Assembly: GCF_019670125.1 (NCBI RefSeq)
Contig: NZ_AP023033.1
Location: forward strand, 4,554,001-4,618,000
Reading direction: 5' to 3'
From: Agarivorans aestuarii
Lineage (GTDB): Bacteria; Pseudomonadota; Gammaproteobacteria; Enterobacterales; Celerinatantimonadaceae
Length of the DNA stretch: 64,000 nt
Made by a program: the position numbers and the translations under genes. The notes beneath the pieces are model-generated. The model ran no database searches. It saw nothing but the letters and a program-made list of their open reading frames with translations, and had not been told where the DNA came from. Below, in pieces: positions 25,593 through 35,093 of the stretch (position 1 is the first letter of the stretch; every line of letters starts with the position of its first letter).

Positions 25593-26951
25593 ATGAATAC
25601 AAACAAACCAAAATTACACTTTTGGCAAATCTGGAACATGAGTTTCGGTTTCCTTGGGATTCAATTTGGCTTCGGTTTGCAAAATGCTAACGTAAGCCGA
25701 ATTTTTGAAACCCTAGGCGCTAGCATCGATCAAATCCCAATTTTGTGGTTAGCAGCGCCAGTAACTGGATTACTTATTCAGCCGATTATCGGTTATATGA
25801 GTGACAGAACATGGAATGGTTTAGGTCGTCGTCGTCCCTACTTTTTAGCTGGCGCGATCATGTCTTCTCTCGCATTAATCATTATGCCTAACTCGCCTTA
25901 TCTTTGGATGGCAGCAGGCATGTTGTGGATACTAGATGCCTCGATTAACGTTTCAATGGAACCGTTTCGCGCTTTAGTTGCTGATAACCTTCCATCTGAA
26001 CAGCGCACTCAAGGCTTTGCAGTGCAAACCTTCTTTATTGGTGTAGGTTCGGTAATTGCGTCTGCCATGCCGTATGTGCTGGCGAACTGGTTCGGTATTG
26101 CCAACACAGCTCCTGAAGGTGTTATCCCGCCATCGGTTAAAATCTCATTTTATGCTGGTGCCGTGGTATTTTTTGGCGCTGTTTTATGGACCGTTCTCAA
26201 AACCAAAGAATACAGCCCAGAAGAAATGGAGCGCTTTGAAGGCACAGAGCCAGAGCAGGACCAAGAAACAAGCGAAGGCTTTGCCGAAGTGTGGGCCGAT
26301 GTGAAGAAAATGCCTACAACCATGCGCCAATTAGCCGTTGTGCAGTTCTTCTCATGGTTTGCTCTGTTTGCCATGTGGATCTACACCACATCGGCGGTAA
26401 CTAGCAGCGTTTACGGCGCCACAGATACCTCTTCTGCCCTTTATAACGAAGGTGCAGACTGGGTAGGCTTATGTTTTGCCATGTATAACGGTGTTAGTGC
26501 TTTGGCTGCCTTTGCGCTACCTTGGTTAGCTGCACGCAGCAGTCGAAAAGTAGTGCACGCCCTATGTTTAACCTTGGGCGGCGTAAGCTTAGCCGGCATG
26601 TACTTTATTAACGATCCAAAAATGTTAATGCTTAACATGGTAGGTATTGGTTTTGCTTGGGCGAGTATTTTATGTATGCCTTACGCCATTTTAGCGGGTT
26701 CTTTACCTAGCAAAAAAATGGGCTTTTTTATGGGCGTGTTTAACTTCTTCATTGTTATTCCACAAATTTTGGCGGCCGGTATCTTAGGTTACTTCACTCG
26801 CGAATTCTTTGGTGGCGACTCAATGATGGCCTTGGTATTGGGCGGGGCCTCTATGGTAATTGCAGCACTGGTTACACTAACCGTAACCGACCGCGATGAC
26901 CCACAGCTAGCAAACCAAGACGCCGAGTTAAGCCAAGCGCAAACCGCATAA
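25593..26951 (+). CDS. MFS sugar transporter (SLC45/GPH-like, maltose/sucrose type)
   Basis: The start at ATG 25593 is preceded by AGGTAAG; the frame is open from a GTG at 25500, but that adds no helix. The 452-residue product has 12 membrane segments and the MFS loop motif GYMSDRTWNGLGRRRPYF between helices 2 and 3. The N-terminal FWQIWNMSFGFLGIQFGFGLQ resembles maltose/sucrose:H+ symporters of Alteromonadales and Xanthomonadales. It should import a di- or oligosaccharide with protons or cations. It ends at a terminator and stands alone, so no enzyme reveals the substrate. Confidence 0.83.
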   Translation: MNTNKPKLHFWQIWNMSFGFLGIQFGFGLQNANVSRIFETLGASIDQIPILWLAAPVTGLLIQPIIGYMSDRTWNGLGRRRPYFLAGAIMSSLALIIMPNSPYLWMAAGMLWILDASINVSMEPFRALVADNLPSEQRTQGFAVQTFFIGVGSVIASAMPYVLANWFGIANTAPEGVIPPSVKISFYAGAVVFFGAVLWTVLKTKEYSPEEMERFEGTEPEQDQETSEGFAEVWADVKKMPTTMRQLAVVQFFSWFALFAMWIYTTSAVTSSVYGATDTSSALYNEGADWVGLCFAMYNGVSALAAFALPWLAARSSRKVVHALCLTLGGVSLAGMYFINDPKMLMLNMVGIGFAWASILCMPYAILAGSLPSKKMGFFMGVFNFFIVIPQILAAGILGYFTREFFGGDSMMALVLGGASMVIAALVTLTVTDRDDPQLANQDAELSQAQTA

Positions 26952-26965
26952 ATAAGCGGTAGATT

Positions 26966-26998
26966 AAAAAGGGTGAGCTAAGACTCGCCCTTTTTTTA
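26966..26998 (+). terminator. Rho-independent terminator of the MFS gene
   Basis: GGGTGAG (26971-26977) and CTCGCCC (26984-26990) form a stem with one G-T pair, followed by TTTTTTT (26991-26997). The flanking A run on the left could let it work in both directions. Confidence 0.85.
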
Positions 26999-27083
26999 TT
27001 TGAGGAAAACTCACCCTATCATCGATCGAAACGTATCGCTGCTACGTTTTATAAGCTGAACCCTTAATCAAGGAGCGAGCATC

Positions 27084-27278
27084 ATGAGCCAACATGTTTT
27101 CAAAGTAGGTATGCGTTGTATTTACGACAAGGGGCAAGCCCTCGTTGACACCTTAGATGACAAAAACAATGTAGCGCTGGTTCGCGATCAACATACCGGT
27201 AATCTACATACCCGCGCCTACAATGATTTGTATCCCGATGATGACCAATTTCACAGCGAAAGCGATACTTACTACTAA
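27084..27278 (+). CDS. Small hypothetical protein (64 residues)
   Basis: A clear AAGGAGCG ribosome site precedes the ATG, and a strong terminator follows the stop, so this short gene is probably real. The product (MSQHVFKVGMRCIYDKGQAL...) is soluble, acidic at the C-terminus (DDDQFHSESDTYY), and has a KxGMxCIYxKGQALV beta-like start that suggests a small SH3/Tudor-like barrel. I do not recognise a named family. It stands between the MFS transporter and the SET-domain gene, with its own transcription unit. Confidence 0.7.
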   Translation: MSQHVFKVGMRCIYDKGQALVDTLDDKNNVALVRDQHTGNLHTRAYNDLYPDDDQFHSESDTYY

Positions 27279-27300
27279 GCCTGTATTCAAAAAACAAAAC

Positions 27301-27326
27301 AGCGCCCAACAAGGCGCTTTTTTTTT
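27301..27326 (+). terminator. Rho-independent terminator of the 64-residue protein gene
   Basis: AGCGCC, loop CAACAA, GGCGCT, then a run of nine T. It is 22 bases after the stop. Confidence 0.92.
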
Positions 27327-27404
27327 GATAATAAGCGCAGACTAAACATAGTAAACAACGGTATATTGCTGGAATAACTAAACTTTTAGAGCCATTCAGC
27401 AAAA

Positions 27405-27800
27405 ATGATGCAACAAAGTGCTTATCCCATAGTAGACAACCTACTATTTTCTGAGATTCGCCCCAGCACCATTCACGGTGATGGTTTATTTGCCACCAAC
27501 AGCATTAATGCCAACAGCATATTGGGGATTCTTGACGGACAATTAGTGCCGTGGGATGAGCAATTTTCCACAGCATTTGAATGGAATGCGATAAGCGAAA
27601 CCCAATTACTTATTCGCCCTTTGCGCACTAAATACAGCTACATAAACCATAGCCGTAGCCCCAACTTACAACTTGAATACCACCCACTGCGGGTCACCGC
27701 CCTTAAAGATATTAAAGCTGGCGAAGAGCTCACTTTAGATTATCGCAAAGAACCTTTACCAAAAGCTTACCAACAAGGCCACGGAAGCGGCTATTTGTAG
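27405..27800 (+). CDS. SET-domain protein, putative lysine methyltransferase
   Basis: The 131-residue protein is nearly a bare SET domain. The N-terminal strand is IHGDGLFATNSINANSILGIL, the pseudoknot motif NHSRSPNL is intact, and GEELTLDYR ends the fold. These bind S-adenosylmethionine and usually methylate a protein lysine. Bacterial stand-alone SET proteins are widespread but their targets are mostly unknown. No strong ribosome site precedes the two adjacent ATGs at 27405/27408. The gene for an unknown membrane protein follows 32 bases later, so they may be an operon and perhaps functionally linked. Confidence 0.88.
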   Translation: MMQQSAYPIVDNLLFSEIRPSTIHGDGLFATNSINANSILGILDGQLVPWDEQFSTAFEWNAISETQLLIRPLRTKYSYINHSRSPNLQLEYHPLRVTALKDIKAGEELTLDYRKEPLPKAYQQGHGSGYL

Positions 27801-27832
27801 TAACCTCATTTTACAAGGATAAGTAGTAGCGT

Positions 27833-29332
27833 ATGCGCGACCACATCGACTTTTATTGTTATCAACCCCTGCTTATACATGATGAGCATTGGATCAACTT
27901 CCTATCTAAAATCAATCGAGTAGCTCGTAAAAACCAAGGTGCCAGCACACTGCGATCAAGCAACTGGTCAAGCATGAGTGAGCACCTTACTCAGCAAGGC
28001 ATAAGTAATAGTGACCATTGGCTGAGTAGCTATACCAAAGAAACTCAAGGGCAATTCCTCGATTTACTGGTTTGCAACCTCAGCCAACAGCAACACATTA
28101 ACTTACTGCAAAAAGACCTGGTGACTTACCACCAAGATCAGTCGGAAATATTCCAATACTACAACCTAGACCCAGACCATAGCTCAATGAAGTTGATGTT
28201 AGTAAACCGCAGTGTATTTATGTTGGTATTTCACATTCGTTTACAACGAAAAGCTGATAAAACGCCACCTGCAGAGCTCCTTAAATCAGTCCCCTTTGCC
28301 CTACGTGCAATGGTGGAAGACCAGCGAAGTGGCAGTTGGAGCCAGCACGCCAGAGAAACGGCCATACGAAATACTCAAATTGCGGTTGCTAAGCTAACAG
28401 GGCAGTCTTCCAAACTGGCGAGTGTAAGTATTAAACCGCATACCGGCCATGTATTGGTTGATTTTGGCAGTGAGGTTAACGAAGGCGAAAAAGCGGTGGT
28501 AAAACAAATCCACGAGCAAGAAGAGATCAACTTCAACATTGCCTCCGAGATTGACCTAATTAATGATCACCCAGGCTCATTTGCCCATTTTGGTTGGAGC
28601 TATTCCACGGTTTACGGATTGCCAAAAGAAAAATCCACCATGTGTTTACCCTTTATGCTGTATCTACAAGCTTGCTGGTTCTTGGCGGGCTTTTTTAAAG
28701 AGTATCTATTGGACTCGATGATTAAACTGTCTGACGACCTAAGTAGCAACGAGTTAAAGAAACAATCTCGCCAGTTTGATTCTTTGGTGATGGCGCATGA
28801 GATTTCACTCATCAAACACTCTCAATACAAAGGCGCACTAAAACCTTGGCAGTTTGATGCCTTTGAATGGGTGGAAAGATACTGGCAATTAGGCGAAACC
28901 TTTGAGCAGCTAAAAAGCTCAATGGCCACTAATAAAGAGTTTGTTGAACGCAAAATATCTTACAATATTCAAAACATTGAACAGCGCCAATCCTTCATTC
29001 TATTTGTGATAACGCTGATTCAGATGCTCACCATCGTAAGCTTTTTTAAAGACTATTTTGACCTGTTGGATTCAACCAACTTGCCCAATAAGTTTTCCTT
29101 TGTAGAAAACGAAACCTTCGATGTGTTTAACCTATACCTACCGCTGTTTTTAGTTGGTATTAACCTCTGCTTTATTACCTATATCTATCGTCGCTTGTTA
29201 GCCGAAAAGTGGCGGGAATTTCGTGAAGCATTCCAACTGAAACGCTTAATAGCTTGGTTCAAAACAAAGGGAAATAAGACCCGACAACAAGAAGAAGCAT
29301 CAAGGTTTAATCAGCTAGAAAATGACGCGTAA
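27833..29332 (+). CDS. Unknown 499-residue protein with two C-terminal membrane helices
   Basis: I do not recognise a family. AAGGA lies about 12 bases before the ATG. The first 380 residues are soluble-looking, mixed helix, with many Gln/Lys, no signal peptide and no motif I can name. A helical segment (about 370-390) leads to two membrane helices: FILFVITLIQMLTIVSFF (about 400) and LYLPLFLVGINLCFITYIY (about 445), with a basic cytosolic tail. The topology, a large cytosolic domain and a hairpin of two helices, recalls CorA-like transporters, but the GMN signature is absent. It follows the SET gene by 32 bases and ends at a bidirectional terminator. Confidence 0.7.
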   Translation: MRDHIDFYCYQPLLIHDEHWINFLSKINRVARKNQGASTLRSSNWSSMSEHLTQQGISNSDHWLSSYTKETQGQFLDLLVCNLSQQQHINLLQKDLVTYHQDQSEIFQYYNLDPDHSSMKLMLVNRSVFMLVFHIRLQRKADKTPPAELLKSVPFALRAMVEDQRSGSWSQHARETAIRNTQIAVAKLTGQSSKLASVSIKPHTGHVLVDFGSEVNEGEKAVVKQIHEQEEINFNIASEIDLINDHPGSFAHFGWSYSTVYGLPKEKSTMCLPFMLYLQACWFLAGFFKEYLLDSMIKLSDDLSSNELKKQSRQFDSLVMAHEISLIKHSQYKGALKPWQFDAFEWVERYWQLGETFEQLKSSMATNKEFVERKISYNIQNIEQRQSFILFVITLIQMLTIVSFFKDYFDLLDSTNLPNKFSFVENETFDVFNLYLPLFLVGINLCFITYIYRRLLAEKWREFREAFQLKRLIAWFKTKGNKTRQQEEASRFNQLENDA

Positions 29333-29337
29333 ATACC

Positions 29338-29367
29338 AAAAAGCCGAGCTAAGCTCGGCTTTTTTTA
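29338..29367. terminator. Bidirectional terminator
   Basis: AGCCGAGCT and AGCTCGGCT form a near-perfect palindrome with A runs to the left and seven T to the right. It serves the 499-residue protein gene (plus) and the convergent yehS-like gene (minus). Confidence 0.88.
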
Positions 29368-29379
29368 TTTATCTGAAGA

Positions 29380-29877
29380 CTATTCTTCATCCCACTCAAA
29401 GTCGGGTGCTTCGTCTGGGTTGGCGCGATATTTAAGCTGCATGCCATGCAAGAAGTTACGCATGATTTGATCTTTACATAAACGGTAATGCTTATGGTCT
29501 GGCTTGCGGAAAAATGCACTTAACTCATGTTTGCTTAGTTGAAAACCAGTTAGACCCAATACCTCTAGCATGTCTTCTGCTTTGAGGTTTAAAGCAATTT
29601 TTAGCTTCATCAAAATAAGATTATTGTTTAGGCGCTTTTCTGGCTCAGGCTGAGGGCCTTCACGTTTACCGCGTTTTTCGTTGATTAAGCCGTTAAGAAA
29701 AACTGCTAGGGTTCTATCGTTAAGATTGCGATAAGCAGCGTCATCATCTTTTTTCAACCAATCGCTCACCTCGGCACGGCTTACTGTTAGCTCAGCTTGC
29801 GCAAAAATGGCAATCATCTTGTTATCGTTAAAGTTAAAGCAATAGCGAAGACGACGAAGAATATCGTTATTAGTCAT
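29380..29877 (-). CDS. yehS: DUF1456 family protein, YehS-like
   Basis: The 165-residue protein contains two DUF1456 repeats: residues 1-70 start NNDILRRLRYCFNFNDNKMI, and residues 85-155 start NNNLILMKLKIALNLKAEDM. Each ends in a helix with FLNGL or FLHGM. The length and double-repeat layout match E. coli YehS. Function is unknown; no catalytic residues are evident, and the repeats look like a helical binding domain. Single gene facing the bidirectional terminator. Confidence 0.92.
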   Translation of the reverse strand: MTNNDILRRLRYCFNFNDNKMIAIFAQAELTVSRAEVSDWLKKDDDAAYRNLNDRTLAVFLNGLINEKRGKREGPQPEPEKRLNNNLILMKLKIALNLKAEDMLEVLGLTGFQLSKHELSAFFRKPDHKHYRLCKDQIMRNFLHGMQLKYRANPDEAPDFEWDEE

Positions 29878-30026
29878 GGATTAGTCCCAAGTAAAATAAA
29901 ACCCACAGCCCAGAGGCTGAAAAACCAGCAGGATTCTACGCTATCCAGCAACAAGTAGATAGCGCCCCAACCGCTTATTTATTGAGCGTAGTCAAAGCCG
30001 CTCTAAGCTGCCCTTTTTAGGGCAAT

Positions 30027-30049
30027 AAAAAACGGCCCTAAAGGCCGTT
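30027..30049 (-). terminator. Rho-independent terminator of the large lipoprotein gene
   Basis: AACGGCC/GGCCGTT, 7-bp stem with a CTAAA loop, and an A run (30027-30032) giving a T tract on the minus strand. It is 21 bases past the stop. Confidence 0.88.
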
Positions 30050-30069
30050 TATTGTTAAGAGCGTCAACC

Positions 30070-32787
30070 CTATGGTAAAGCGGGTACGTCGCTGTCACTA
30101 ATGAGCGTTCGAATATCTGTCCATACTTCACCTTCATCTTCGCTCATGTACGGGAAGTCTTCTGTCCAAGTACTTTGTTGAGAGAAAATTTTGACAGCCA
30201 TTTCTACACCATCACTGGCAATAATGGTGACTTGGTCTTCTACTGTTAAGCCAAACAAAGTTTCAGCATTGAGGCGTAAGCTTAATACACCCTCATCAGA
30301 AACTTGCCACTCCATTGGTATGCTAAATTCTTCGGCTAACTCGCGAAATTCACCGCTATACCAGCCAGCGGTACTGCTTTCGGTATCTCCGAAGATATAG
30401 TAAGACTCTTCATCATCATCAGTTGCAGCCAAGGCATTGCCCATTAAGGAGTCTGCACTAAACTTCGCACTGCGACCGCCAATTGTTTCAATGCATTCAA
30501 CTACAGCATCCACGTAGTCGCTGATTACTTTTTCGGTGCCTTCAAACGGCACTTCGTTCTCATCATCCCAATCGGAATCACCGGTAGTGCAATAGTCCAC
30601 ACCTGCGTTACGCTCAAACACTTTGCCTTTGTAGTACCATGCTTCGGTGCCTATATCAGCTTCATTAGAGAATACTGCTACCGATACCTCATCTACTTCA
30701 TCAAAGGCTTCTACAATCACCACCAAATCGTAGTCGTTTTCACTGTACATCAACTTAATGAAATCTTGGTCGGTAAGACTGTAGCTCAACTCGCCACTTA
30801 GCAAACCAGCTTTGTAGAAATTTACGCTTCCATCTTGATTAAACTCGTAAGCTCTGGTGGTTCCATCACTACCTCTAACACGAACAATGCGCTCTTCGTA
30901 TAAGTCAGGAAATGCTTGTTGCGCTGAAATATAGTTACAAGTATTGAAGAAGTTCACAAACTCTTGCTCAGTAAAGGTTTCTTGTATTTCCTCAACATCA
31001 CAGGTATCTCGGTCAAGTGCGGCCCCAATATCTTGAATAGCTTGCTGGTTAAATAAGTAGAATGCAGGCATTCCAGCCATTTCTACATTACCGCGACGCA
31101 CCAAACCCTCGGCTACGGTATAAAAAATCTCTAAGTCATCAATCTCAGCACCATAAGCAACTAAGGCGATTGGTAGGCTTACTCTAACTAATTCCTGCCC
31201 GTTTACCGTTTGCACAGACCAAGTGGTACTAAAGGCGAGCTTTTCTGTAGTTTGATCGTTATGGAAAATCTTATAGAAGTTAACGGTATTAGCTTCATCC
31301 TCTACGAACTCAGCTAAAACACTGGTATTACCCGACTGCGTCGGCGTCATCCAAACACCTTGCATGCTGTAATCATTGGCTTCAGCTGGCTCTGCTGAAA
31401 ACAGTGCCGACAAAGCTGTTGGAGCACCTTCTTCCGCACCGCCGCCCATATTGCGATAGATACGATTACAAAATTCACCTTCTTGGTCGTCACAGCCCCA
31501 ATTGAAGATTCGGTATCTATCTTCAGCAAGATTCTCAGAACCAAGGTAAGCTGTTGCGCCTTCACTAAAGGTCGCACTGCTTGGAATTAACAGCAATAGC
31601 TCGCTGGCGTCTTCGGTTGCCGCAAAGGCTCGTACAGAGCTGCCTGCCAAATCAATTTGTTTTAAGCTTGCCTCTCGATCAAGGCTAGTATCCGATTGCA
31701 AACCGGCATTGGTTAGCACAGCGGTAGTTTCTGTAGCACTGCGGAATAAGGGCATATCAAAATCTTCTAGCCAGCCTTCACTCCCCAATATCCAGCGGTC
31801 TACATCATATTGAGTGGTGTCTACATTATCGATAGTGCCCGAGTAACTTTCTTCAGGTGTAGTTAAATCTAGCGCCTCACCGCTACCAGCATCCCAAAAA
31901 TAAACTTGCTCAGAAGTAGTCACGCCATCAAAGCTCATTTTTCCTGCTTCAAACTCTAAGTCGCCATCATATTTGTCGGCATATACCCACCACACACCTT
32001 GTTGCAGAACTTCGGCTACATTGGTGTCGGCGGCTTCGGTTTCGGTTTCAATACGATCAACAACATTGTCGGCAAGCTCCAAAATCGCCGGGTCTTCCAA
32101 AATGTCTTCTAAAGTAAAATCATTGCCTGAATCAATAATCGCTTGATTGATTTCTTCTCGTACTTCTTCAATCACACTGGCCACTAATTGTTGGGCAATG
32201 TCTACATTGCTGGCTAGTTCATCACCAGACGGCACTGCCGAGGCAAACTCCCCCCAGTCACTGCCAGAGGTACTGGCAGCGGCAATTTGTTCCACTACTG
32301 CACGGTAGGCGGCTGTTGAGCTTAAATCTACTTGGAACTCCTCTGAGGTAGTTGGCGCAAACAGATTATCACTAGGTAGTGGCTGATTAAGCTGCAGGGC
32401 TGGTGTTCCATCAAGGTCAATCAGTACAACACAATCTAAACGCTCACCACCTGGTAAAGTAATCACGTAGGTGCCGTCGGGCTCTCTAGACCACTGGTCA
32501 TCGGCTAGCTCGACGGTTTCAATCACATTACCGTCTGCATCAATAATCGCCACTGCGAAGTTGTCTTTTTCTAAGTTATCTACGCTGTCGGCATAGGCCT
32601 TAGAGAATAAACTAAATCCGCCAGTGCTTACTGTCACTAAACTGGGTGGGGCATCTACGCTAATAGAAAATGCGGTGGTTGGACCGGGCGCAGGAGCAGG
32701 ATCTGGTGTACCAGAATCACTTGAACCGCCACAGGCATAAAGCAAACTTGTTGTACATAAAACAGCTAATTTGCTGAGTCTTTTCAT
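30070..32787 (-). CDS. Large acidic lipoprotein of unknown function
   Basis: The ATG at 32787, preceded by AAGGGAAC, gives 905 residues with a lipoprotein signal (MKRLSKLAVLCTTSLLYAC; Cys19); the frame extends 32 codons further upstream without a good start. After the lipid anchor comes a Ser/Gly/Pro linker (GGSSDSGTPDPAPAPGP), then a long, strongly acidic, Trp/Tyr-rich region without recognisable domains. Segments of the type MQGVWMTPTQSGNTSVLAEF and QGVWWVYADKYDGDLEFE look like related lipocalin-type 'GVW' units, suggesting internal repeats. It should sit at the cell surface or periplasmic face of the outer membrane. It is monocistronic, with its own terminator. Confidence 0.75.
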   Translation of the reverse strand: MKRLSKLAVLCTTSLLYACGGSSDSGTPDPAPAPGPTTAFSISVDAPPSLVTVSTGGFSLFSKAYADSVDNLEKDNFAVAIIDADGNVIETVELADDQWSREPDGTYVITLPGGERLDCVVLIDLDGTPALQLNQPLPSDNLFAPTTSEEFQVDLSSTAAYRAVVEQIAAASTSGSDWGEFASAVPSGDELASNVDIAQQLVASVIEEVREEINQAIIDSGNDFTLEDILEDPAILELADNVVDRIETETEAADTNVAEVLQQGVWWVYADKYDGDLEFEAGKMSFDGVTTSEQVYFWDAGSGEALDLTTPEESYSGTIDNVDTTQYDVDRWILGSEGWLEDFDMPLFRSATETTAVLTNAGLQSDTSLDREASLKQIDLAGSSVRAFAATEDASELLLLIPSSATFSEGATAYLGSENLAEDRYRIFNWGCDDQEGEFCNRIYRNMGGGAEEGAPTALSALFSAEPAEANDYSMQGVWMTPTQSGNTSVLAEFVEDEANTVNFYKIFHNDQTTEKLAFSTTWSVQTVNGQELVRVSLPIALVAYGAEIDDLEIFYTVAEGLVRRGNVEMAGMPAFYLFNQQAIQDIGAALDRDTCDVEEIQETFTEQEFVNFFNTCNYISAQQAFPDLYEERIVRVRGSDGTTRAYEFNQDGSVNFYKAGLLSGELSYSLTDQDFIKLMYSENDYDLVVIVEAFDEVDEVSVAVFSNEADIGTEAWYYKGKVFERNAGVDYCTTGDSDWDDENEVPFEGTEKVISDYVDAVVECIETIGGRSAKFSADSLMGNALAATDDDEESYYIFGDTESSTAGWYSGEFRELAEEFSIPMEWQVSDEGVLSLRLNAETLFGLTVEDQVTIIASDGVEMAVKIFSQQSTWTEDFPYMSEDEGEVWTDIRTLISDSDVPALP

Positions 32788-33035
32788 AGTTAAGTTCCCT
32801 TTTACTATTAGTACAATGGATGAATTGGTATTCACATTGATAAAGAATTTTGCTTTTAGATGCTGAAACGACATAACAAGCAATGGATAAGCTAAGCCCT
32901 TAAGCGCCCGTTAAAACAGATCACAAAAATAAAACATAATATCAAACAGCCATTAACACAAGCTGAACAATTGGTCAGAGTTCACTAACTTGGATTTTTT
33001 ATTCCAATAGCTAAACTAATTGTGAAGCAACGGGC

Positions 33036-34040
33036 TTATTCAACAAAGTTGGCTTTATTGGCCATTTTTCTCGGCAGGGTCAAGCGATGGCGTTCTAACT
33101 GGCTGCGGCTAAACAAGTAGCGGCCTTTTTCAGCGGTTTTAGGCCCAAGGGTGTGCGGCTCTACATCGGTCGTTAATATGGTGTGGGCCAACTCGCCGGC
33201 AATGCGTCCTTGCTCGTAACCAAACAGTACTAAGCCGCCAATGGTTTTATCTTTGCCCACGGCAAAATCCCAAAAGCCGAAGGGGGGAACAGGTGTATGC
33301 TGTGACGACCATTCAATCACCTCGCTAGCCTCTACATACTTATTCTTGCTGTCTCTTAGGGTGTGGTAAAGGCCAAACGCTATGGCATCATAACCTTGCT
33401 GTTTAGCGCTACTCACCGCTTGCTGCCACTCATCCCAACGGCTAATAAGGCGTAAATCAAGCTTAACTCCAGACACTGATAGCTGAGTTTCACCACCAAA
33501 CTCCTCTTCAAGAACCGTTTTAGCCGTGGTGCCGTCATCAAATAAAATCAGCATTCGATTAAGCCCCTCAGGAAACATTGGCTTAATGCTAGAGATTGAA
33601 CGCTTGATTAAGGGACGCTCCAAAACACCGGTAATATTGTGCCGCTGATGAACGTGATAACGGCGAGGATTATTATTAATGCCTAAGTACACCACCGGCA
33701 GCAAGGTTTTGGCAAACCGCGAACCGAGGTACTTTAGCGCATTATCGTCACCTAGTATCACCAGATCGGGTTTCACATCTAAGTAGCGCTGCCAAGCTAA
33801 TTCTCCGCGACTGCGATGGCGTGAACTGGGGATCCGTTTAGTGTCCATTTCAAAGTAAGTGAGTTGATAGTTCTCGCCAAGCACCGACTCTAGGCCTTTT
33901 ATGTAGCTTTTATCCCATGCGTATTCTTGGTGATAGCTTTCTATCACCAAAATCTTTTGCTTGGATAGTCCCTCAAGGGGCATAACCAGCAATAAAAACC
34001 CACAGAGTAATCGACCTAAAACATTCACTAACTGTCTCAT
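33036..34040 (-). CDS. Periplasmic ABC-type substrate-binding protein
   Basis: The 334-residue protein has a signal peptide (LGRLLCGFLLLVMPLEGLSK) and the type 1 periplasmic-binding fold: KILVIESYHQEYAWDKSYIKG, then VKPDLVILGDDNALKYLG, and PVVYLGINNNPRRY. This subfamily (ABC sub-bind-like) often forms the sensor part of histidine kinases or GGDEF proteins; here it is free-standing, with no permease or ATPase nearby. It may deliver a ligand to a membrane signalling protein. Between the large lipoprotein and the YqjG-like reductase gene, all on the minus strand but well separated. Confidence 0.75.
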   Translation of the reverse strand: MRQLVNVLGRLLCGFLLLVMPLEGLSKQKILVIESYHQEYAWDKSYIKGLESVLGENYQLTYFEMDTKRIPSSRHRSRGELAWQRYLDVKPDLVILGDDNALKYLGSRFAKTLLPVVYLGINNNPRRYHVHQRHNITGVLERPLIKRSISSIKPMFPEGLNRMLILFDDGTTAKTVLEEEFGGETQLSVSGVKLDLRLISRWDEWQQAVSSAKQQGYDAIAFGLYHTLRDSKNKYVEASEVIEWSSQHTPVPPFGFWDFAVGKDKTIGGLVLFGYEQGRIAGELAHTILTTDVEPHTLGPKTAEKGRYLFSRSQLERHRLTLPRKMANKANFVE

Positions 34041-34111
34041 TTTTAAACGCTTAGGCTAAGTATAGTCAATGCCACTTTAAGGCACTGACTATTCTCTAGA
34101 TCTTGCTTAAC

Positions 34112-35083
34112 TTAGCCGCGAAGGTGGGGTTTGTCTAAGTGTAAAATGGGCCCAACAGGCACTACACCAGTGGGATTGATGGTGCTGTGACTTTCATAGT
34201 AGTGACGCTTAATATGATCGAAATGGATAGTTTCTGCCACGCCATCGATTTGATAAAGCTCACGCATGTAGGCATCTAGGTTGGCGTAATCGACAATCCG
34301 TTTCAAATTACATTTAAAGTGGCCAACATACACCGCATCAAAGCGGATCAAAGTGGTGAATAAACGCCAATCTGCCTCGGTGAGTTGTTCACCCAATAAA
34401 TAACGACTGTTTGACAAAGTTTGCTCTAAAAAATCTAAGCTCTCAAACAAGGGGAATACGGCTTCTTCGTAGGCTTCTTGGCTAGTTGCAAACCCCGCTT
34501 TATACACGCCATTGTTTACGTTGTTGTAAACGCGCTGATTAATCACATCAATCTCTTCGCGCAGTGCTTCTGGGTAATAGTCACCGGGCTTAGCGCCAAG
34601 TTGGTCAAAGGCTGAGTTGAACATACGGATGATGTCGGCAGACTCGTTAGACACTATGGTCTGCTGTTGCTTGTCCCATAAAATGGGCACCGTCACTCGA
34701 CCAGAGTAGTTAGCATCAGCTGCGGTATACACTTGATGCAAATACTCAGCACTATTGATGGGGTCGCTCACCACGCCTTCACCGGGAGCAAAGGTCCAAC
34801 CATGTTCGCCCATAAACCAATGCACCACCGAATAATCAATCATCTCTTCCAAGCCTTTTAGCTTGCGAAATATCATGGTGCGATTAGCCCAAGGGCAAGC
34901 GTGGGACACATAAAGATGATAACGCCCTGCTTCGGCTTTAAATCCCGCTTTACCGCTGGGCCCAGCGCTACCGTCTGCAGTTACCCAGTTGCGAAACTGC
35001 GATTCGCTGCGCACAAAGCGACCTTTACTTTGTTTGGTGTCGTACCACTTGTCTTGCCACTTCCCATCTACTAACAGTCCCAT
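34112..35083 (-). CDS. yqjG: Glutathionyl-hydroquinone reductase, YqjG-like
   Basis: I take the ATG at 35083 (TAGGAG 8 bases upstream), giving 323 residues against 328 in E. coli YqjG; the frame extends upstream to 35122 over the pirin gene's end. The GST-omega-like fold carries the active-site motif SHACPWANR, with the catalytic Cys. Further family marks are DYSVVHWFMGEHGWTF, VPILWDKQ and SNESADIIRMFN. It reduces glutathionyl-hydroquinones to free hydroquinones with glutathione. It follows a pirin gene by 10 bases, and a DoxX gene lies before that; this trio is a common redox-stress operon. Confidence 0.92.
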   Translation of the reverse strand: MGLLVDGKWQDKWYDTKQSKGRFVRSESQFRNWVTADGSAGPSGKAGFKAEAGRYHLYVSHACPWANRTMIFRKLKGLEEMIDYSVVHWFMGEHGWTFAPGEGVVSDPINSAEYLHQVYTAADANYSGRVTVPILWDKQQQTIVSNESADIIRMFNSAFDQLGAKPGDYYPEALREEIDVINQRVYNNVNNGVYKAGFATSQEAYEEAVFPLFESLDFLEQTLSNSRYLLGEQLTEADWRLFTTLIRFDAVYVGHFKCNLKRIVDYANLDAYMRELYQIDGVAETIHFDHIKRHYYESHSTINPTGVVPVGPILHLDKPHLRG

Positions 35084-35093
35084 GGTATTACTC

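Noticed and set aside
30007-30023. GCCC/GGGC mini-hairpin left of the lipoprotein terminator
   Set aside because: The four-base stem is too weak, and the neighbouring AACGGCC/GGCCGTT hairpin already explains termination.
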